From positions 1 through 17,779 of the forward strand of contig CABRIB010000037.1 in NCBI GenBank assembly GCA_902470915.1: 17,779 nucleotides of DNA. Reading direction: 5' to 3'. The stretch is from an uncultured Collinsella sp. Lineage in GTDB: Bacteria; Actinomycetota; Coriobacteriia; Coriobacteriales; Coriobacteriaceae. Numbering within the stretch: the stretch's first letter is position 1; each line of letters begins with the position of its first letter. Positions 1-7,053 of the stretch are shown in pieces. The translations under genes were made by a program, and so were the position numbers. The notes beneath the pieces are model-generated. The model searched no databases and was not told the DNA's origin. It saw nothing but the letters and a program-made list of their open reading frames with translations.

Positions 1-308
1 GGAAAGAAGCTGCGCCGCGGGGGAGGCGACCCAAATGGCTTTCTCATATCGTCTTGTTTAATCACCATGATTATTTTGCTTAAAGCAACAACGTTCCCGC
101 TCGATGTAACCACCGAATCAAAACGTGTACATCAGCCACCAAAATCGACATTTTTCGACATGTTTGGAGGCTGATGTACACGAATGCGAAATCCCCGCCG
201 CCTAAAAGCGCCCTCCACATGTCTGGACTCTCTATGCTTACGCTGGATAGACATCGCCGGAACGGGTATAGTATCGAAAGTTTTGTCGTTAACCAGCGGG
301 GGAGTCCT
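1..308. other. Upstream region without a supported gene
   Basis: No gene can be supported here. Three forward frames are open at the left edge (stops at about 59, 81 and 172), so the 3' end of an upstream gene may be present, but none of the short tails resembles a family I recognise. The stretch from about 45 to 110 is AT-rich and could hold a promoter. A second candidate is TATAGT at 267-272, 37 nt before the chosen pgsA-like start, with only a weak -35 (TGGATA, 244-249). A long inverted repeat lies at 124-182 and is listed separately. Confidence 0.5.
124..182. repeat. 14-bp perfect inverted repeat upstream of the phosphatidyltransferase
   Basis: The arms CGTGTACATCAGCC (124-137) and GGCTGATGTACACG (169-182) are exact reverse complements around a 31-nt centre. 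The centre contains two direct copies of TCGACAT (145-151 and 155-161). No T-run follows the stem, so it is not an ordinary terminator. It may be an operator or a leader-RNA hairpin for the gene starting at 309. The right arm covers the in-frame ATG at 174, one reason for not using that ATG as the start. Confidence 0.75.
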
Positions 309-1013
309 GTGGGCATCAAAAAGAAGATCAAAAAGGAGCTTATCGGCACTTCCGATTACCCGTCGAATAAGATCTTTACGATCTCCAATTTCATCACCTT
401 TACGCGCCTGATCCTCACCCTGGTATTTCTGTACCTGTTTGCGACGGATAACAACCGCGTCATCGCCATCGTTATCTACGCCGTTGCCGCCTCCACCGAT
501 TGGATGGACGGTCAGATCGCTCGCATGACTAAGACGGTCTCGTGGCTCGGCAAGGTCATGGATCCCATTTGCGACCGAGCGCTGCTGTTCACCGGCGTAC
601 TTGGACTGGTGGTCCGCGGAGAGCTGCCCATCTGGGTCTGCGTGCTCATTATTGGCCGCGACATCTATCTGGGCATCGGCACGCTTATCGTGCGTCATTA
701 TCACCGTCGCCCCATCGATGTCGTCTTCCCCGGAAAGATTGCCACAGCGCTGCTCATGACCGGCTTCTCGCTCATGCTGCTCGGTTTCCCCGTTGTTGAC
801 GGCCTGCATCTTTTACCTTCAACCCTTAAGGCCTTCACGGGCCTCAACGGAAGCTCGGTGCCCCTCGGCATCTTCTTTGTGTACGGCGGCGTGATCTTCT
901 CCATGCTCACGGCTGTCATCTACTCCATTAAGGGCGGAGTGGCCATTAAACAGGCTCTCGCGCATCCCGAGGACGAGGACATCGACTTTCTGAACCCTGA
1001 AATCGAAGACTGA
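309..1013 (+). CDS. CDP-alcohol phosphatidyltransferase (PgsA-like)
   Basis: A membrane enzyme that moves a phosphatidyl group from CDP-diacylglycerol to an alcohol, probably glycerol-3-phosphate, for anionic phospholipid synthesis. The complete family signature D(x)2DG(x)2AR(x)8G(x)3D(x)3D is visible at D64, D67, D85 and D89 (numbered from the GTG at 309). Several hydrophobic segments follow, to the end of the 234-residue product. The frame is open back to ATG 174. I prefer GTG 309 because GGGGGAG lies about 5 nt upstream, the protein then begins with a basic GIKKKIKKE stretch just before the first membrane segment, and the added 45 residues look non-coding and overlap an inverted repeat. 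The following FHA and MerR genes recall the M. tuberculosis pgsA2 region. The actual acceptor alcohol cannot be read from sequence, so no gene symbol is given. Confidence 0.88.
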   Translation: MGIKKKIKKELIGTSDYPSNKIFTISNFITFTRLILTLVFLYLFATDNNRVIAIVIYAVAASTDWMDGQIARMTKTVSWLGKVMDPICDRALLFTGVLGLVVRGELPIWVCVLIIGRDIYLGIGTLIVRHYHRRPIDVVFPGKIATALLMTGFSLMLLGFPVVDGLHLLPSTLKAFTGLNGSSVPLGIFFVYGGVIFSMLTAVIYSIKGGVAIKQALAHPEDEDIDFLNPEIED

Positions 1014-1023
1014 TTCGTTGGGG

Positions 1024-1029
1024 TATGAT
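1024..1029 (+). promoter_or_regulatory. Candidate -10 element for the FHA gene
   Basis: TATGAT preceded by GGG lies just after the phosphatidyltransferase stop and 50 nt before the FHA start. No good -35 is seen, so this is a weak call. The FHA gene may also be reached by readthrough from upstream. Confidence 0.25.
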
Positions 1030-1079
1030 TACGTACGGTTCATTATTTGCGGCACGTCCGCGATAAGTTAGGGGTTGTC

Positions 1080-1514
1080 ATGGACAACATGGTTAACAAT
1101 ATGCCTCAGAATGATAAGACTGCTGACGCTACCTGCGTATTCCGCGTGCCTTCAAGCGACGTCACCGTTCCCGACCTCATGGCCAACGTGCGCATCACCG
1201 CCCCCGTTCTGTCCATCGTCAAGGGTCCGCAGACGGGTGCCGCTTTTGAGCTCGAGGACGACGTGACCACTATCGGCCGCGATCCTGCAAACGGCATCTT
1301 CCTCAACGACATGACCGTTTCCCGCAGCCACGCGCGCATTATTCGCGAGGGCCTAGGCGCTCGCATCGAGGACTTAGGTTCGCTCAATGGCACCTGGGTC
1401 GACGGTGCCATCGTCAATGCAGCCCCGCTGCACGACGGTTCTTCCGTCCAGATCGGTACGTTTACGCTCATCTACCACGAGAGCACGCCGGAGCGCATCG
1501 AAACCGGTGAGTAG
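1080..1514 (+). CDS. GarA/OdhI-like FHA-domain protein
   Basis: A cytoplasmic phosphothreonine-binding protein of 144 residues, likely a GarA/OdhI-type regulator. In M. tuberculosis and Corynebacterium these inhibit 2-oxoglutarate dehydrogenase and act on glutamate metabolism until phosphorylated by Ser/Thr kinases. The FHA core is clear: GRDPANGIFLNDMTVSRSHA followed by DLGSLNGTWV and a terminal VQIGTFTLIY. The N-terminal segment DATCVFR (residues 16-22) lines up with the ETTSVFR phosphorylation motif of GarA. The second threonine is kept (T18) and the first is Ala. ATG 1080 is chosen over an upstream TTG at 1047 because AGGGG sits about 6 nt before it. The MerR gene begins 3 nt after the stop, as with Rv1827/Rv1828. 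The function is inferred from this similarity and gene order. Confidence 0.85.
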   Translation: MDNMVNNMPQNDKTADATCVFRVPSSDVTVPDLMANVRITAPVLSIVKGPQTGAAFELEDDVTTIGRDPANGIFLNDMTVSRSHARIIREGLGARIEDLGSLNGTWVDGAIVNAAPLHDGSSVQIGTFTLIYHESTPERIETGE

Positions 1515-1517
1515 GGC

Positions 1518-2396
1518 ATGGCCGAACGCAACTATCTGAGTATCGGCCAAGTCGTCAACCTACTTCGAGGCGCATACCCCGATCTTTCGAACTCAAAAAT
1601 TAGATTTCTAGAGGATGAGGGGCTCATTACCCCTCATCGTACGCCAAAGGGATACCGTCAGTACTCCAAGGAGGACGTTGATCGCCTGGAGGTCATTCTG
1701 CACCTGCAGAAGACCCGCTATATGCCACTCAACGTGATTAAGCAGCGCTTGGAAAACGCCACGGACCTGTCAACGCTCGCCTACGAGGTGGGCTTGCTGT
1801 CCGATGTTCCGCTCAAGACGGAGCCCAAGGAGACTAAGCAAAAGCTGCATCCCATCGAGACCATTCCCGATATGCTGGGCGTCGAGATTTCGTTTATCCG
1901 CTCGCTCGCCGAAAACGACCTCATTCGCATCATCAAAAGCCCGCAGAACCGCGAGCTCGTCGATGGTCGCGATTTTCCGATCATCCGTTACTGCTCCGAG
2001 CTGTCGCGCTTCCATATCGAGCCACGCAACCTGCGTCAGTACGTGTCTTCCGCTAACCGCGAGTCCTCGATGTTTGAGCAGGTGCTCGTGAGCATGCTCG
2101 GAATGGATACCTCCGATGACGAGCGCGACGCCAAGCTCGAGCGTGCGTTTAAGAAGCTTCACGACCTGACGGAGGGCGTGCACACCGCGCTGCTCAAGAA
2201 CCGCGTTTTTGAGTCGCTCAACGCCGTGGTCGAGGACGCCGACATCGATGCACTCGATGAGGAAATCACGCGTTCCGAGTCCACCAAGGCCAAAAACGAA
2301 GAGCCAGCCGCGCCTGTTTCGCACGAGGATTCTCTCGTAAAGCCGCTCAAAGTCGTCGCCCCTTCGCAATCCGGCGCCGCCACCGCGGGCAAATAA
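1518..2396 (+). CDS. MerR-family transcriptional regulator (Rv1828-like)
   Basis: A DNA-binding regulator of 292 residues. The MerR winged-helix domain is at the N-terminus: YLSIGQVVNLL, then SKIRFLEDEGLITPHRTPKG, YRQYSKEDVDRLEVI and a helix ending near residue 80. The middle part (about 105-220) is a second helical region. The tail from about 245 is acidic and then Ser/Ala/Pro rich, probably disordered. No metal-binding cysteine cluster is visible, so it is unlikely to be a classical metal-sensing MerR. It starts 3 nt after the FHA gene and is almost certainly cotranscribed with it. This FHA-MerR pair is conserved in Actinobacteria; in mycobacteria the MerR partner is a dimeric regulator whose ligand is uncertain. 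The signal sensed here is unknown. Confidence 0.87.
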   Translation: MAERNYLSIGQVVNLLRGAYPDLSNSKIRFLEDEGLITPHRTPKGYRQYSKEDVDRLEVILHLQKTRYMPLNVIKQRLENATDLSTLAYEVGLLSDVPLKTEPKETKQKLHPIETIPDMLGVEISFIRSLAENDLIRIIKSPQNRELVDGRDFPIIRYCSELSRFHIEPRNLRQYVSSANRESSMFEQVLVSMLGMDTSDDERDAKLERAFKKLHDLTEGVHTALLKNRVFESLNAVVEDADIDALDEEITRSESTKAKNEEPAAPVSHEDSLVKPLKVVAPSQSGAATAGK

Positions 2397-2400
2397 CCGC

Positions 2401-2416
2401 TGCTGAAATTTCGGCA
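2401..2416. promoter_or_regulatory. Near-perfect 16-bp dyad before apt
   Basis: TGCTGAAATTTCGGCA is palindromic apart from one base pair and lies in the 39-nt gap between the MerR stop and the apt start. It has no T-run, so an operator or small leader hairpin is more likely than a terminator. The binding protein is unknown; the MerR product upstream is one candidate. Confidence 0.35.
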
Positions 2417-2435
2417 ATCCATGAAAGGTCACGCC

Positions 2436-2966
2436 ATGTATGACTTCGAATCTCATATCGTCGATATTCCCGACTATCCCGAACCCGGAGTCGTATTTAA
2501 GGACATCACGCCACTCTTTGGCAATCCCGAGGCTCTCAAAGCCATGACCGATGCCCTCGCCGAGCACTTTGCCGGCATGGGAATCACCAAGGTCGTGGGT
2601 CCCGAGGCTCGCGGCTTTATGGTTGGCGTACCGGTGGCTGTAGCCCTTGGCGCCGGCTTTGTTCCCGCACGTAAACCGGGAAAGCTGCCGCGCGAGACCG
2701 TGAGCCAGAGCTACGAGCTCGAGTACGGCACCGATTCAATTGAGATCCATGCCGACGCTATCAGCTCTAAAGATACCGTGTTGATTCTGGACGACTTGGT
2801 CGCGACGGGCGGAACCGTCGAGGCAACAGGTAAACTGGTGCGAGATATGGGCGCAAAGCTTGTCGGTTATGGTTGTATCCTTGAGCTTGCGTTTCTCAAC
2901 CCGCGCGAGAAGCTCACGCCGTCTGATGACGATGTGGAGCTCTTTAGCCTGGTGACGGTGGACTAG
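2436..2966 (+). CDS. apt: Adenine phosphoribosyltransferase
   Basis: Purine salvage enzyme converting adenine and PRPP to AMP and pyrophosphate in the cytoplasm. The 176-residue product has the normal family length. Diagnostic parts are the N-terminal IPDYPEPGVVFKDITPL (residues 11-27), GPEARGF (55-61), the flexible loop ARKPGKLPRET (78-88) and the PRPP-binding loop VLILDDLVATGGT (115-127). A second in-frame ATG lies at 2421, but ATG 2436 has GAAAGG about 7 nt upstream and gives the usual MYDFES-type N-terminus. The gene follows the MerR regulator by 39 nt and precedes the NlpC/P60 gene by 32 nt, so partial cotranscription is likely. Confidence 0.95.
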   Translation: MYDFESHIVDIPDYPEPGVVFKDITPLFGNPEALKAMTDALAEHFAGMGITKVVGPEARGFMVGVPVAVALGAGFVPARKPGKLPRETVSQSYELEYGTDSIEIHADAISSKDTVLILDDLVATGGTVEATGKLVRDMGAKLVGYGCILELAFLNPREKLTPSDDDVELFSLVTVD

Positions 2967-2998
2967 CCGTTACCCTTAGTTACTGGAAAGGAAGCTAC

Positions 2999-4126
2999 AT
3001 GCGCACAGCAAACACGCACAAAAACATGGCACGCTGCGCTGCTACGGCAACCCTCGCTTGTGTTTTGGGCTTGGGCCTCGCGGCTCCTGCCTACGCCGAT
3101 ACCGCATCCGACCTTGCCGCTGCTCGTACGAAGCTCGAGCAGATCGGTACCCAAACCCAGCAGATTTACGATGAACTCGCCACGCAGACGCAGGCGCTCG
3201 ATCAGACTGCTGGCGAGATCACGCAAAAGCAGCAGGAGATCGCCGATGGTCAGGCCAAGCTCTCGACCTATGTCGCCGGCGAGTACAAAACCGGCGGTCT
3301 GAGCCTGCTTCAGGTTCTGACGGGCGTCGATGACCTGAGCGATATGCTCAACCGTCTGTTCTACTACGGCAAAGTTTCCGATAAGCAGGCTCAGACCATT
3401 CAAGAGGTCAAGGAGCTCAAACAGCAGCTCACCGATAAGCAGGCCGAGCAGGAAAAGAACGTCGCCACCACGCAAAAGAAGGTCGACGAGCTTAACGCCC
3501 AGCAGGCTGAAGCACAGAACGTCGTAAACTCTCTGGATTCACAGCTGCAGGCTGAGCTTGCCGCTGAGGCCGAGGCCAACGCCGCGCTGCAGGCCGGCAT
3601 CAACGCCAGTACCGCCGAGAAGGCCACGGTGAGCAACGAGACTGCCGGTGCGACCGAGAACACCAACAACGGTGGCCAGACCAGCAATAACAACAACCAG
3701 GGCGGCAACACTCCGGCTCCTACGCCGGCACCTGCTCCGACACCGCAGCCCTCCACGCCTGCCCCGGCTCCGACGCCTTCTGCTCCGAGCCAGTCCGTCG
3801 ATGGCGGTTCTGTTGTCTCGCGTGCATACAGCAAGCTTGGTTGCGCCTATTCCTGGGGCGGAATTGGCCCGAACAGTTTCGACTGCTCTGGTTTTGTTAG
3901 CTATTGCCTCACTGGTCGCTATTGCCGCCTGGGCACCACGGGCACCTTTATGGGCTGGACGCGTGTGTCCGATCCGCAGCCCGGTGACGTTGTGGTCAAC
4001 TCGTACCACACCGGCATTTACATCGGTGGTGGTCAGATGATTCATGCTTCCGACTACAACACGGGTGTTATCATCAGCTCCGTTGCCGCCGGCATGAACA
4101 ACAACTACATTTTCGTGCGCTACTAA
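2999..4126 (+). CDS. Secreted coiled-coil NlpC/P60 peptidoglycan hydrolase
   Basis: An exported cell-wall peptidase of 375 residues. A signal peptide is visible: basic start, hydrophobic LACVLGLGLAAP, and a probable cut after AYA near residue 33. A Gln/Glu-rich coiled coil covers about 38-200. An Asn- and Pro-rich linker with repeated PAPTP units follows (about 215-263). The NlpC/P60 domain (about 268-375) has the catalytic Cys in FDCSGF (C296), His in YHTGIYIG (H337) and a third polar residue in MIHAS (H349). The layout resembles PcsB/RipA-type septal hydrolases, where the coiled coil controls the enzyme, but substrate specificity cannot be read from sequence. Start ATG 2999 has GGAAAGGAAG about 5 nt upstream. 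A terminator follows at 4150-4186. Confidence 0.92.
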   Translation: MRTANTHKNMARCAATATLACVLGLGLAAPAYADTASDLAAARTKLEQIGTQTQQIYDELATQTQALDQTAGEITQKQQEIADGQAKLSTYVAGEYKTGGLSLLQVLTGVDDLSDMLNRLFYYGKVSDKQAQTIQEVKELKQQLTDKQAEQEKNVATTQKKVDELNAQQAEAQNVVNSLDSQLQAELAAEAEANAALQAGINASTAEKATVSNETAGATENTNNGGQTSNNNNQGGNTPAPTPAPAPTPQPSTPAPAPTPSAPSQSVDGGSVVSRAYSKLGCAYSWGGIGPNSFDCSGFVSYCLTGRYCRLGTTGTFMGWTRVSDPQPGDVVVNSYHTGIYIGGGQMIHASDYNTGVIISSVAAGMNNNYIFVRY

Positions 4127-4149
4127 GTATTCAGATAAAGCAAACGGAT

Positions 4150-4186
4150 ATGGACCTCGTGGCTTTGAGTCATGGGGTCCATTCTT
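4150..4186 (+). terminator. Rho-independent terminator after the NlpC/P60 gene
   Basis: Arms ATGGACCTCGTG (4150-4161) and CATGGGGTCCAT (4171-4182) pair with some G-U pairs around a 9-nt loop, followed by TCTTTT. It lies 24 nt after the hydrolase stop on the same strand. Confidence 0.75.
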
Positions 4187-4202
4187 TTGCCTTTAGTGCA
4201 GT

Positions 4203-4233
4203 CCGCTATCTAGTTTTGAATACTAGATAGCGG
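4203..4233. promoter_or_regulatory. Operator-like perfect dyad upstream of degV
   Basis: CCGCTATCTAGT (4203-4214) and ACTAGATAGCGG (4222-4233) are perfect reverse complements around TTTGAAT. No T-run follows and a separate terminator already serves the upstream gene, so this looks like a protein-binding site. A close, imperfect copy lies upstream of the DUF1836 regulator at 5879-5908. Confidence 0.65.
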
Positions 4234-4255
4234 CCCAATCGGTCTGCAAGATGGC

Positions 4256-4261
4256 TATAAT
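4256..4261 (+). promoter_or_regulatory. degV promoter -10 element
   Basis: A consensus TATAAT lies 30 nt before the degV ATG. The expected -35 position (about 4233-4238, GCCCAA) is poor and sits at the edge of the upstream dyad. This would suit a promoter that needs an activator bound at 4203-4233, though that is inference. Confidence 0.6.
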
Positions 4262-4290
4262 TGAATGGGAACGATTAGAAAGGACCCTCT

Positions 4291-5157
4291 ATGAGCTGGG
4301 CACTTATCTCCGATTCAAGCTGCAACCTCCGCGATTGGCAACCGATCGCACCCCATACCACCTTTGCATTTGCTCCCCTCAAAATTCGAGTGGGGGAGCG
4401 TGAATTCGTCGATGACCTTTCGCTCGATGTTCATGAGCTCAACTGCGCTGTTCAGGCGGAGACGAATGCCTCTTCGAGCGCTTGTCCCAGCGTGGGGGAG
4501 TGGGCCGAGCTCTTCAAATTGGCAGACAAGACCATCTGCATGCCGATCTCTGAGGGCGTGTCGGGCAGCTACAACGCGGCAGCCACGGCTCGCGATATGG
4601 TTCTTGCCGAGGAGCCCGACCGACAGATTCATCTAGTCAATTCACGCGCAGCTGGCGGCAAAATGGACCTCATTTTCTTGCTGTTCGACCGCTATCTTGC
4701 AAGCAATCCGAATGTCTCATTCGAGGATGCTTGCGCATACTTCGATAGCCTTGAACAGAACAGCAAAATCCTCTTCAGTTTGTGCAATTACGAAAACCTC
4801 GCCAAAGCCGGACGTATCCCTAAGGCAGCCGGTGTCATTGCCAACAAGCTCAATATCCGCATTTTGGGCACGGCGAGTGAGGCCGGTAAAATCGAACTCG
4901 TCGGGCACACGCGTGGCGAAAAGAAGATGCTCAACAAGATCATCGACACTATGGAAGCCGAGGGCTTTACGGGCGGTGAGGTCATCATCGATCACGTTGA
5001 GAACGAAGCTGGAGCCCAGGCGCTTACTGATCGCATAGTCGAACATTGGCCCGGCTCCAAGACCATCATCATGCCCTGCAACGGCCTGGATTCCTATTAC
5101 GCCGAGATGCACGGCCTGATCATCGGCTACGGCATGGGCGTAGCTTCGGGCAAATAA
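4291..5157 (+). CDS. DegV-family fatty-acid-binding protein
   Basis: A cytoplasmic protein of 288 residues, the normal DegV length. DegV proteins bind a fatty acid in a cleft between two domains; the FakB members present the acyl chain to the FakA kinase for phospholipid synthesis. Visible features are the N-terminal strand ALISDSSCNL, the ligand-loop region SSACPSVGEW (62-71) in place of the commoner TSQPS, the second loop PISEGVSGSYNAA (85-97), and KAGRIPKAAG and GHTRGEKK in the C-terminal domain. AAAGGA lies about 7 nt before ATG 4291. No fakA gene is nearby, so whether this is a true FakB is open. It is monocistronic, closed by a strong terminator at 5174-5221. Confidence 0.9.
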   Translation: MSWALISDSSCNLRDWQPIAPHTTFAFAPLKIRVGEREFVDDLSLDVHELNCAVQAETNASSSACPSVGEWAELFKLADKTICMPISEGVSGSYNAAATARDMVLAEEPDRQIHLVNSRAAGGKMDLIFLLFDRYLASNPNVSFEDACAYFDSLEQNSKILFSLCNYENLAKAGRIPKAAGVIANKLNIRILGTASEAGKIELVGHTRGEKKMLNKIIDTMEAEGFTGGEVIIDHVENEAGAQALTDRIVEHWPGSKTIIMPCNGLDSYYAEMHGLIIGYGMGVASGK

Positions 5158-5173
5158 AGTCCAACCAAGCAAA

Positions 5174-5221
5174 AAAACGGGCGGGACAAAGCGACAGATG
5201 GCTCTTTGTCCCGCCCGTTTT
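5174..5221. terminator. Bidirectional terminator between degV and the DUF1836 gene
   Basis: Perfect 18-bp arms (5174-5191 and 5204-5221) with core ACGGGCGGGACAAAG surround a 12-nt loop. An A-run lies on the left and a T-run on the right, so the hairpin works on both strands. It ends degV (+) and the converging DUF1836 gene (-). Confidence 0.93.
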
Positions 5222-5230
5222 ATACGTCGG

Positions 5231-5842
5231 CTAGCTATTAAACCCGTTGAACTTGAGATAGCTCATCAAGTAAGCCTTCGAAACAAAGGATGAAACCGCG
5301 CTGCGCACAAGCAGCGACTCACGCGTTACCTGATGCGCCGTATCGGGAACCGGCGTCTGCTCGACGGAAAACGCCGAACGAATCGATGCCTCGAGCTGAT
5401 CGACCACATAATCAAAGGCCGTCGGGGCATCGTAGCTCAAACGCTGAATGTTAAAGAGTGCCTGCACCGCAGCAATAGGTAGCACCTGCTTAAAGATGCA
5501 GATAGCGATCAGGCGGGCAATCTGCTCGCGGCCATATTGCTTTTTGACCGGAGCAGGCACCAGGCCGACCTTCACGTAGTTATTGATCATCGATGGCGTA
5601 ATGACAGGCTGCTCAACGCAAATGGACAGCGGCTCCATCCACAGCGCAACATACTCAATAACCTGGTCGCGGTAGAGCGTCACATTGGGCAACTGGTTAT
5701 AGCGCGGCAGACTCAACGTATTAAGTTTGCGCACGATATCGGACTGAATAAATGCATCGGGCAGCACAGTGGGCTGAATATCCTCAGGCTTAATGCTGAC
5801 CGATGTATCGGACATCGGGATAACGCGTTTGGCGTGGTTCAT
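5231..5842 (-). CDS. DUF1836 (MerR-like HTH) regulator
   Basis: A 203-residue protein of the DUF1836 family, regarded as MerR-like DNA-binding regulators. The signature region is LSLPRYNQLPNVTLYRDQVI (43-62), then ITPSMINNYVKVGLVPAPVK (81-100) and YGREQIARLIAICIFKQVL (103-121), which together look like a winged helix-turn-helix. The C-terminal half (about 125-203) is helical and may bind a ligand or dimerise. The true start is ATG 5840-5842, with GGAGG 6 nt upstream, not the longer open frame that runs into the trxB terminator. A dyad resembling the one before degV overlaps its promoter region, so autoregulation and control of degV are plausible. The effector is unknown. Confidence 0.82.
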   Translation of the reverse strand: MNHAKRVIPMSDTSVSIKPEDIQPTVLPDAFIQSDIVRKLNTLSLPRYNQLPNVTLYRDQVIEYVALWMEPLSICVEQPVITPSMINNYVKVGLVPAPVKKQYGREQIARLIAICIFKQVLPIAAVQALFNIQRLSYDAPTAFDYVVDQLEASIRSAFSVEQTPVPDTAHQVTRESLLVRSAVSSFVSKAYLMSYLKFNGFNS

Positions 5843-5878
5843 AAGGATCCTCCGTTCATTAGCTATATTGTATTCTAG

Positions 5879-5908
5879 GTTATCTAGTTTTGCATACCAT
5901 ATAGCCGG
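5879..5908. promoter_or_regulatory. Second copy of the degV-type operator, upstream of the DUF1836 gene
   Basis: TATCTAGTTTTGCATAC (5881-5897) followed by CATATAGCC is nearly the same as the dyad at 4203-4233 (TATCTAGTTTTGAATAC then TAGATAGCG), but its right arm is imperfect. On the minus strand it lies immediately upstream of TACAAT (5867-5872 on the plus strand as ATTGTA), the likely -10 of the DUF1836 gene. Confidence 0.55.
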
Positions 5909-5913
5909 CAAGT

Positions 5914-5956
5914 AAAAGTGGTTGGACAGCACATTGATGCACCGTCCAACCACTTT
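5914..5956 (-). terminator. Rho-independent terminator of trxB
   Basis: Arms AAAGTGGTTGGAC (5915-5927) and GTCCAACCACTTT (5944-5956) are a perfect 13-bp match around a 16-nt loop. On the minus strand the stem runs into TTTTAC, 42 nt after the trxB stop. A short T-run also exists on the plus strand. Confidence 0.85.
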
Positions 5957-5997
5957 GTTTTAAAGATAGCAACCTTACATAAGATATATTATCGTAC

Positions 5998-6936
5998 TTA
6001 TCCACGGAGAAATGCGTATGCGCTGGTTGCCGCTATGGCTCCATCAGAAACGGCAGTCACAACCTGGCGTAAACGCTTGGAACGGATATCGCCAGCGGCA
6101 AATAGACCTGGCGTGCGGGTCGCCATGGATTCATCAGTCAGAATGCCGCCATCAGGCGCCAGATCGACTAGATGCTCAACAAGTTCGGTATGGGGTTGCG
6201 TCCCGGTAAAGACAAAGATGCCAAACGAGCCGGGCTCAAATGACTCGGTATGAATTTCCCCGGATGAATTGTCCTTAAAGGCGATCGTCGTTGGCATGGC
6301 TTCACCCGAGAGCTCCACAATACTAGTTTGGTACCTAACTGAAATATTATCTATTGCAAGAACTTTTTGAACCACACCATCGGGGGCACGGAACTGATCG
6401 CGGCGCAAAACGATGGTCACGCTGCTGGCGATTTCTGACAAGAACAGAGCTTCCTCGCAGGCAGCATTGCCGCCGCCGATGACAAAGACCTGCTTGCCGC
6501 GAAAGAACATGCCGTCGCACGTCGCGCAATACGAAACGCCGCGACCGCGATACGTATCCTCGCCAACAAAACCAGCAGATCGCGGCGTGGCACCCATGCA
6601 CGCAATGACGCTCTTGGACAACGTATCGCCCATATCGTGATGCACCGTAAACAGCGCTGCATCGGCATCGTAATCTATACCCGAAACCATGCTCCATGCG
6701 ACCTGTGCTCCCAGGCCCTCTGCATGTTGCTGAAAACGCTCGCCGAGTTCGGCGCCACTCAAGAGCGGAATGCCCGGATAGTTCTCGACTTCATTGGTCG
6801 TGGCGATCTGTCCACCCGACATGCCCTGCTCAATAACAGTCGTCGTCAGGTTGGCACGCGCAGCGTAAATGGCGGCAGCATAGCCCGCGGGGCCTCCACC
6901 GATAATCGCAACATCAATCGGCTGATCGGTAGTCAT
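5998..6936 (-). CDS. trxB: Thioredoxin reductase
   Basis: FAD-dependent enzyme that passes electrons from NADPH to thioredoxin in the cytoplasm; 312 residues, the usual low-molecular-weight TrxB size. The FAD-binding GGGPAG is at 13-18, the redox-active CATC at C137-C140, the nucleotide-binding GGGNAACEEA at 154-163 (the common form is GGGDSAxEEA), LRRDQFRA at 177-184 for NADPH phosphate, and the C-terminal FAD motif FAAGD. The start is ATG 6934-6936 with GAGAGGA upstream; the longer frame runs through the promoter region and into the divergent gene's leader. No thioredoxin gene is next to it. Its terminator is at 5914-5956. Confidence 0.93.
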   Translation of the reverse strand: MTTDQPIDVAIIGGGPAGYAAAIYAARANLTTTVIEQGMSGGQIATTNEVENYPGIPLLSGAELGERFQQHAEGLGAQVAWSMVSGIDYDADAALFTVHHDMGDTLSKSVIACMGATPRSAGFVGEDTYRGRGVSYCATCDGMFFRGKQVFVIGGGNAACEEALFLSEIASSVTIVLRRDQFRAPDGVVQKVLAIDNISVRYQTSIVELSGEAMPTTIAFKDNSSGEIHTESFEPGSFGIFVFTGTQPHTELVEHLVDLAPDGGILTDESMATRTPGLFAAGDIRSKRLRQVVTAVSDGAIAATSAYAFLRG

Positions 6937-7011
6937 GAAGAATCCTCTCGTCGAAACGTTGTCGTTCTTTGCGCTCATACCCAAATTTACGTGAACATGA
7001 CACTCATGCAC

Positions 7012-7017
7012 TACAAT
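7012..7017 (+). promoter_or_regulatory. Candidate -10 of the glycosyltransferase gene in the divergent spacer
   Basis: TACAAT lies 36 nt before the ATG at 7054, inside the 117-bp spacer shared with divergent trxB. No clear -35 is seen at the right distance, so the call is weak. Confidence 0.3.
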
Positions 7018-7053
7018 GATAAATCGCATAACAAAGCTGAAGGGGAGTTATCG